Shown: positions 59,114-64,000 of the stretch, piece by piece | Layout: the number at the start of each line of letters is the position of its first letter | How positions within the stretch are numbered: the first letter of the stretch is position 1 | Source: Ectobius pallidus | Taxonomy: Eukaryota > Arthropoda > Insecta > Blattodea > Ectobiidae | Length of the DNA stretch: 64,000 nt | NCBI GenBank assembly: GCA_964059195.1 | Contig: CAXKWD010000001.1 | Span: forward strand, 154,988,532-155,052,531 | Direction of reading: 5' to 3' | Notes under the pieces: generated by a model | The model's database searches: none | What the model was told of the DNA's origin: nothing | The model's input: only the letters and a program-made list of their open reading frames with translations | Position numbers and translations under genes: made by a program

Positions 59114-59883
59114 CAGGCCCGGATTCTTTTTATTGATGCTGCATAGACATTGCCAACTTGTAGATAAATCCAAATCATGCCCTCTAGATTATAGAAATGC
59201 ATTTTTATTGGGTCATTTTTTGTCATTTTATACTTTTAGGGCATTTATTTCAGTTTTACGACATTATTTTGTCAATTTCGTGTAATTTTCTTCCTTATAT
59301 TGTCATTTAAATTGAGTATATTCTTATATATTTAAATAAATTCTAGAGCGATAGGGAAAAAGCGAATAAGTCAAAATACCAAAGTTTTAGAAGATACAAA
59401 TAACCATTTATTTTCACAGCATTTTTACAATATTTAGATCAGACCACCCAGATATTTTTACATAGTATAAGATACTCTGTAAAAATATCTGGTGGACTGA
59501 AGTAAATAGTGTAACAATGCTGTGGAAATAAATTGTTTTTTGTCATTCTTGAAACTTTGGAATTTTGACTTATTCGCCTCTTTCCTATCACTCTAGAATT
59601 ACTACGTTAAAATAATGCAACATTTTTGTAGGATCTATTTTAAAAACAATTTTCTTACTTTCCTTCTCAGATGCTCCCATGAAGAACAAAGAACAAAGCT
59701 TTTCGACTTACAACACCCTTTCTGTTCTTAAAATTATGTATATGTGTACAATGATAATTTTTATAAATAAAATATAAGTTTTTAGGTCATTATTTATAAT
59801 TATTAAGTCATTTTCTTTAAAATTTAGGGTCATTTTATAGGTCATTATTCAAACAATTTTAGGTCTTCAGAATCCGGGCCCTG
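59114..59883. mobile_element. 770-bp non-autonomous hAT element
   Basis: The left end reads CAGGCCCGGATTCT and the right end, reversed, CAGGGCCCGGATTCT. A perfect 8-bp duplication GTTATGAT flanks them; CAG-start termini with 8-bp duplications are diagnostic of hAT transposons. The interior is AT-rich with repeated GGGTCATTTT/GGTCATTATT motifs and no transposase. A MITE is nested at 59339-59600. Confidence 0.85.
59339..59600 (-). mobile_element. MITE family A, copy 2, nested in the hAT element
   Basis: Full-length reverse-complement match to 49799-50062, bounded by TTCTAGAG and CTCTAGAA. It lies wholly inside the hAT element, so it inserted later (or was carried along as part of that element). 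Confidence 0.8.
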
Positions 59884-59891
59884 GTTATGAT

Positions 59892-60957
59892 GCTATTTCC
59901 CTTTCAGGATTTTATACTACGATTTCTATTTCAGAGGATGGCATTATTGATAATTATCCAGATCTCTAAAAACACAAAAAGTCTCTTTAAAAATAACAAA
60001 TACCCACCTGCGTTGTATAAAAGTTCATTCTCTTAAATAAACAGCCACCACATAGAGTGAAAATGAAATTTAAACAGAAGGCAGAAACAAATATAAACAA
60101 TACTGCAAAGTGGGAATTTGGAAATCAGGCTGTTCGTCCCTCGTAATTAATTATTTTTATATTGACACCACTGCTCCGTTAATTGGAATTGTAATTAATA
60201 TTACATTCATGTACGCGGGATTTTTGTTTTGTTGTTTTAAATTACTGTTCGCGTTCTGTGGGAGGATGCTCCGAGGCTTGTGCAAGCAATACTGATAGAA
60301 ATCTATGCAATTACTGTGCAGAAGAAATAGCATGAATTCAAAATAATTTCACATGTTCATAGCTTCACGTTTACAATTTTTTTATCAGTTGCGCTAGAGG
60401 CTGGAGTTATAGGAATGAATATAATAAAACTTAAATTAAGTGGAATTTGTTTAAAAGAATTATATGTCTCCGAGAATGTTATACTAGACATACACCTGTT
60501 CCCTTGTTAAAAACTATTATGGTAACTTACCTGACGATTTACTCTGTATTTTAGTAAATTTACAGGTTGTCATTAAAATAAGGTATGTTACAGTACTTTA
60601 AAATATGAGCTTTTAAAACAAGAATTACTATAAAACTGGACCTATTTATTTTGGAGAATAATTCTTGTCGATGTTATCACTTCTATAGCATATTGTACTC
60701 ACTGTCGTAATAGGCTAAATACTTTATTTACAGACTATCATTGCCAATGGACTACATTCTTCGTAGAAATAAAACATAGTTATAATATAATATTCAGGTA
60801 TTACATTATTCTGCCATTGGGGGAAAGGTTACTCTGAGATTTATGCGATTATAACTATTATAAATACAGTCGCGATTTCGATACCTTAATTTTTCTTCTA
60901 CCTTTCTTTTCAGAGATAAACTATATATTTTATTTTGAGTTCATTATCGGTACATTT
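59892..60957. other. AT-rich spacer
   Basis: No gene recognised. Confidence 0.4.
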
Positions 60958-60966
60958 TATAAACAC

Positions 60967-61333
60967 GCCTTCTGGTATCCAATATCCCCTATGGTGGGGC
61001 GAAGGGCTTCCAAGTGGAGTTTCTGTTACCTATGTGAATTTTGTTACGCTTATTTTCCGAGAGAGGTCAGAGGGACAGGTGGTAAGCCCATCGCCCCTCA
61101 ACCCTTCTCCGGAAACTAAGGTAGTACTTGGACGTGAAAGGGCCGAGAAATTTTTTCCAGAGGCTCTAATTAAGGCTTGGAGTTCTTTTACGTGCCGTAA
61201 ATCTACGACGCCCCCCAGCTTGAGGACTCCGTGCCCAGGATTTTTACGTCCTGAAAAATCCATCGACCGCGGCCGGGTTTGATCACTTCGGATCTAGAGG
61301 CGGTCACGCTACCTCTAGATCACCGCGGCCGAC
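60967..61333 (-). mobile_element. 367-bp tRNA-derived SINE with 9-bp target duplication
   Basis: TATAAACAC flanks both ends (60958-60966 and 61334-61342). On the minus strand the head is GTCGGCCGCGGTGATCTAGA and GGTAGCGTGACC, with a tRNA-like stem CTAGAGG/CCTCTAG. A Pro-less decayed box B (GTGATCAAACCCGG) follows, then a GC-rich body. Plus and minus frames of 115 and 77 codons here arise only because the element is GC-rich. They are not genes. Confidence 0.75.
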
Positions 61334-61439
61334 TATAAACACACCAACAAATAGTTATTAAAATATCTACTGCATAACGGTTTAGATAAGTAAGAAATAG
61401 TTATCCCCATAGTGAAGTCGAAGATGGCATTCACCAGGA

Positions 61440-61630
61440 AAGACTACCAAAAAGAAAAACCAGGTACAAATTGAGTATCATTGTCAGGAAACATAAGAAA
61501 ATCGCACAATACATGTTGTACGGTGTCCCTGGATGAGAAATAGCATTTTACATTTTGTAGAGGATAATAAATCTGGGAAACGTTCATCACGTCTTGTCTG
61601 TTGAAAGTTTCCACTAGCTGTGATAACAAT
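61440..61630 (-). pseudogene. Probable LINE zinc-knuckle relic
   Basis: The minus strand reads NVKCYFSSRDTVQHVLCDFL in an open frame. The pattern Cys-x-(Phe for Cys)...TVQHVL-C-D-(Phe for Cys) resembles the LINE C-terminal knuckle seen at 2.1 and 12.7 kb with two Cys positions replaced by Phe. No TGHG segment is visible upstream. Weaker than the others. Confidence 0.4.
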
Positions 61631-61639
61631 AGGAGAATG

Positions 61640-62092
61640 CATGGTACGAACGAAGCTGTGCAGGTTTTAATAGCCTCTTAAACTCACAGCACGGCCGCTA
61701 CTTGTGTGTGGCGCTGGCGTCGTTAACTTCACAACGTCTCACAGATGCCTTTTTTATTTCGATTTTTCAATGCAAAAGGGATCTAAGTTTCTCTGATACA
61801 TGGAACTGTATTTGTGTGGCAGAAGAAAGGGACAACATAAAAGAAAAATCAAGAAGTGAATTTTACTGGTGTCTTAAGAACATTTTAGGTTTTGCATATA
61901 AAAATAATATACTATTAATTCTTATTAGCCTAGTTCTAAATAGTGTTATTAACGTTCGCTATTTGTTATCTTAATACATTTGAACGAGATATCGTTACTA
62001 ATATGGACAATAGCTTTATTCTCTTTTAATCACAGAAGTCATAATTATTACATACAAAAGTATCTTCACAGGAATTGTAAAATAAGGTATTT
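61640..62092. other. Spacer
   Basis: A 90-codon plus frame at 61702-61974 has a hydrophobic C-terminus (LLILISLVLNSVI) but no recognisable domain. I do not call it a gene. Confidence 0.3.
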
Positions 62093-62100
62093 CATATAAA

Positions 62101-62733
62101 CAGGGTCCGAAAATTTTATGCAAAATCATATTTTTATTAAAACACTCTATTATGTACTAGTGTTAAAATGTTTATTAGTCATGAAATAAATTAAAACAAA
62201 ATTAATGGCTTCATTTTGTATATTGTTGGATATTTACTTTTAGTTTTGCTATAATGCATCATATTTGCTTCATATTAAAATATTTGTTTATATTTTAAAT
62301 TGTCACACTTTTAACAGAAAATTGCCGACAGATTTTAAATGTTGTGCTTATATAATATGTTAATTCAAACAAGTTCAGCATATTTAAGTGGATGTTTTGA
62401 GAACTGACTTTACAATAATTGACAGTACATAGCTTAATGTTTTCGGAACTGGTTGCATAATATTAAAGCGCCTTATCATTTCATTGGTTTGTAATTTTCT
62501 AAAATTTGTTGCATTTACCTTGCTTTTTCAGAATTTTGTAATGTAATATATACAACTTCTATATATATATTTTTTAAACTTGTAATATATTTAAGCTAGC
62601 ATGATAAGGTAAAGTATTAACATTTCTAAAATGATAGAGCATATTTAATGGTTCCGGAGCATATTTTACAAATTTCAGAGCATATTTTCTTGTGCATTTC
62701 TTCTTCTGATAAAGCATTAACTTCTGGACCTTA
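62101..62733. mobile_element. Possible 633-bp hAT-like element
   Basis: The left end CAGGGTCCGAAAATTTTATG and reversed right end TAAGGTCCAGAAGTTAATGC are similar. They are flanked by CATATAAA (62093-62100) and CACATAAA (62734-62741), an 8-bp duplication with one mismatch. The interior is very AT-rich with repeated GAGCATATTT motifs. No transposase. Confidence 0.5.
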
Positions 62734-62901
62734 CACATAAACTTTCATTCCGCAGGACTTTTCTCAGGATTTTTTTTAAGCAGGATATTTTCATGATTCT
62801 CAAGCCTATTTGCGTGCCGCAGGATAAGGTGTTAAGAAAAGAAGTATCCTGCAAACATCAGAACATCTGATCACCTTACTATCTGATTATTTGTTTAAAG
62901 T

Positions 62902-62915
62902 GTCTGTTATAAGTT
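62902..62915. repeat. 14-bp target-site duplication, left
   Basis: GTCTGTTATAAGTT is repeated exactly at 63064-63077. Confidence 0.95.
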
Positions 62916-63063
62916 CCGGTCAAGAAAACCACCATTAACGGCCGTGGGTATCGGCATGCTGACCACATGCCCCCCAATCCTGCCATCTGCCTACGGGAGA
63001 TGACGCAGCGGTCGGGTGGTAGGCCAAGTCCCTCCAGGGATGTAGCGCCACGGAGTTTAGTTA
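62916..63063. mobile_element. 148-bp SINE-type retroinsertion
   Basis: GC-rich insert bounded by an exact 14-bp duplication. It contains GGATGTAGCGCCACGGAGTT at its right end; reversed, this is AACTCCGTGGCGCTACATCC, a sequence style I associate with a widespread insect SINE. Fragments of the same family are at 14440-14490 and 58831-58876. The short length suggests 5' truncation; orientation is uncertain because no tail is obvious. Confidence 0.75.
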
Positions 63064-63077
63064 GTCTGTTATAAGTT

Positions 63078-64000
63078 ACGCATATAGGCCTATGCTTAAC
63101 ATACACTTTACATTATCGTTGCATGCTGACTAATTCATAAAATAAATCGACGTGTCTGTGCCGTAACTTCGTACAAAAAGAGAATTCTTAAAAACATTTT
63201 CGAAAATTTATTTATAAATGTTGCTTGGCTCATTGTTGCATTCCATCGCAGTCCATTTGTTTTATACTACGCTGTTTTGCTACAAGACTAATGGAGATGA
63301 TGACATCACTACCGCCATCTTCCATTTACAAATAACAGCAGAAGGAAGCAACTTGAAAATTGAATAAAAAAGGAAACTCCTTGTTAGTTTCCAGGGTTAC
63401 AAGATTTGAAAGAAAACTTTCATCTGCCAATGAGATGAGTAAGAAATGAGGAAGAGATGACTTAGAAATATGCTGTAACATCATGTAAATGGAAATAGAT
63501 TAAAAGTGCCAGAAAAATATACAGCATATATAACTTTCGTTTACCTACTGTACATAACAAGTCTACATAGAATATTGCACGTGCAGGACCACAACCCGTT
63601 CATTGCATACGAAATTGAAGTCAAGGAGCCCAGTGAGTAACAACCAGTAGTAGCCTATATATTTTTAAAAATACAATGGAAAATATTTAGAGAAAAATTC
63701 CATATCTATTCAGCATTTAGAAGGAACTTAAATGTCACCTAGACACATGAAGAATGGCGTAATCTGAAGTAGGATATTTCTGAAATCAGTTTCTTCATTA
63801 TACTGTCAGGAATCTATCAACTATCCACTTCCAAAGTGCACTTCCTTATAAAAAATATTGCTACCAATGTGTGTTGCTTGTTTGAGATATGATTATTAAA
63901 GAGACGGCTGAAACAATTTTCTCTGCTTTATTTAATTGATAATCTAGTGTCATAGGTTTGAGTACCTCCAAAGGCACTAGATATTAAGAATAACGTTATA
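63078..64000. other. AT-rich spacer to window end
   Basis: No gene or repeat recognised. Confidence 0.4.

Noticed and set aside
60935..61282. 115-codon ORF
   Set aside because: Lies in a GC-rich SINE bounded by a 9-bp target duplication; no coding motif.
1..64000. Telomeric TTAGG arrays or rDNA
   Set aside because: No run of TTAGG repeats and no rRNA-like conserved block was seen.

Overview
The window looks like gene-poor nuclear DNA from an insect. The background is AT-rich. It carries degenerate LINE, mariner, hAT, pogo-like and tRNA-derived SINE sequences of insect type, many (AAT)n microsatellites, and a strong excess of the palindrome AGGCCTA. I infer a hemimetabolous insect with a large genome, probably cockroach- or termite-like. 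That is an impression from repeat content, not a proven assignment. I found no intact protein-coding host gene and no functional tRNA or rRNA gene. The longest closed ORF (128 codons, 4633-5019) is unrecognised, and the other reading frames over 60 codons are chance, low-complexity or decayed transposon frames.

Layout. 1-15 kb: LINE tails at 1-415, 2120-2400 and 12.64-12.81 kb; the first copy of a 0.64-kb dispersed repeat (509-1153); a TIR element inside an ATGT microsatellite (3604-3858); an old repeat at 5735-6180 whose second copy (13.05-14.44 kb) is split by a 761-bp TIR element and a tRNA-derived SINE with a 14-bp target duplication; and a pogo-like MITE (10124-10608). 15.4-16.1 kb: a loopless palindrome made of two head-to-head mariner 3' ends. 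20.9-26.7 kb: a SINE nested in a mariner relic, a pogo-type terminus, a LINE tail, another SINE, and a 0.65-kb inverted duplication separated by 1.9 kb. 27-31 kb: a 53-bp CCAAT-containing triplication, a LINE relic with a CCHC motif and nuclease-like segment, and the second copy of the 0.64-kb repeat. 33.85-38.58 kb: a 4.7-kb satellite array with a fixed core, variable linkers and higher-order periods near 300 and 977 bp. 39-56 kb: smaller tandem duplications, two MITE families, a hAT-type end and a 7-copy 56-bp minisatellite. 56-64 kb: a perfect 76-bp duplication, an inverted repeat, a 770-bp hAT-type element with a MITE nested in it, two SINE-type insertions with clean target duplications, and a second hAT-like element.

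Nothing here forms an operon or pathway. What connects the parts is their history: several insertions are nested, so relative ages can be read directly. The most notable structures are the hierarchical satellite, the mariner palindrome (a potential long hairpin-RNA source), and the 0.64-kb repeat whose hairpin arms and termini appear to have changed in step between its two copies.
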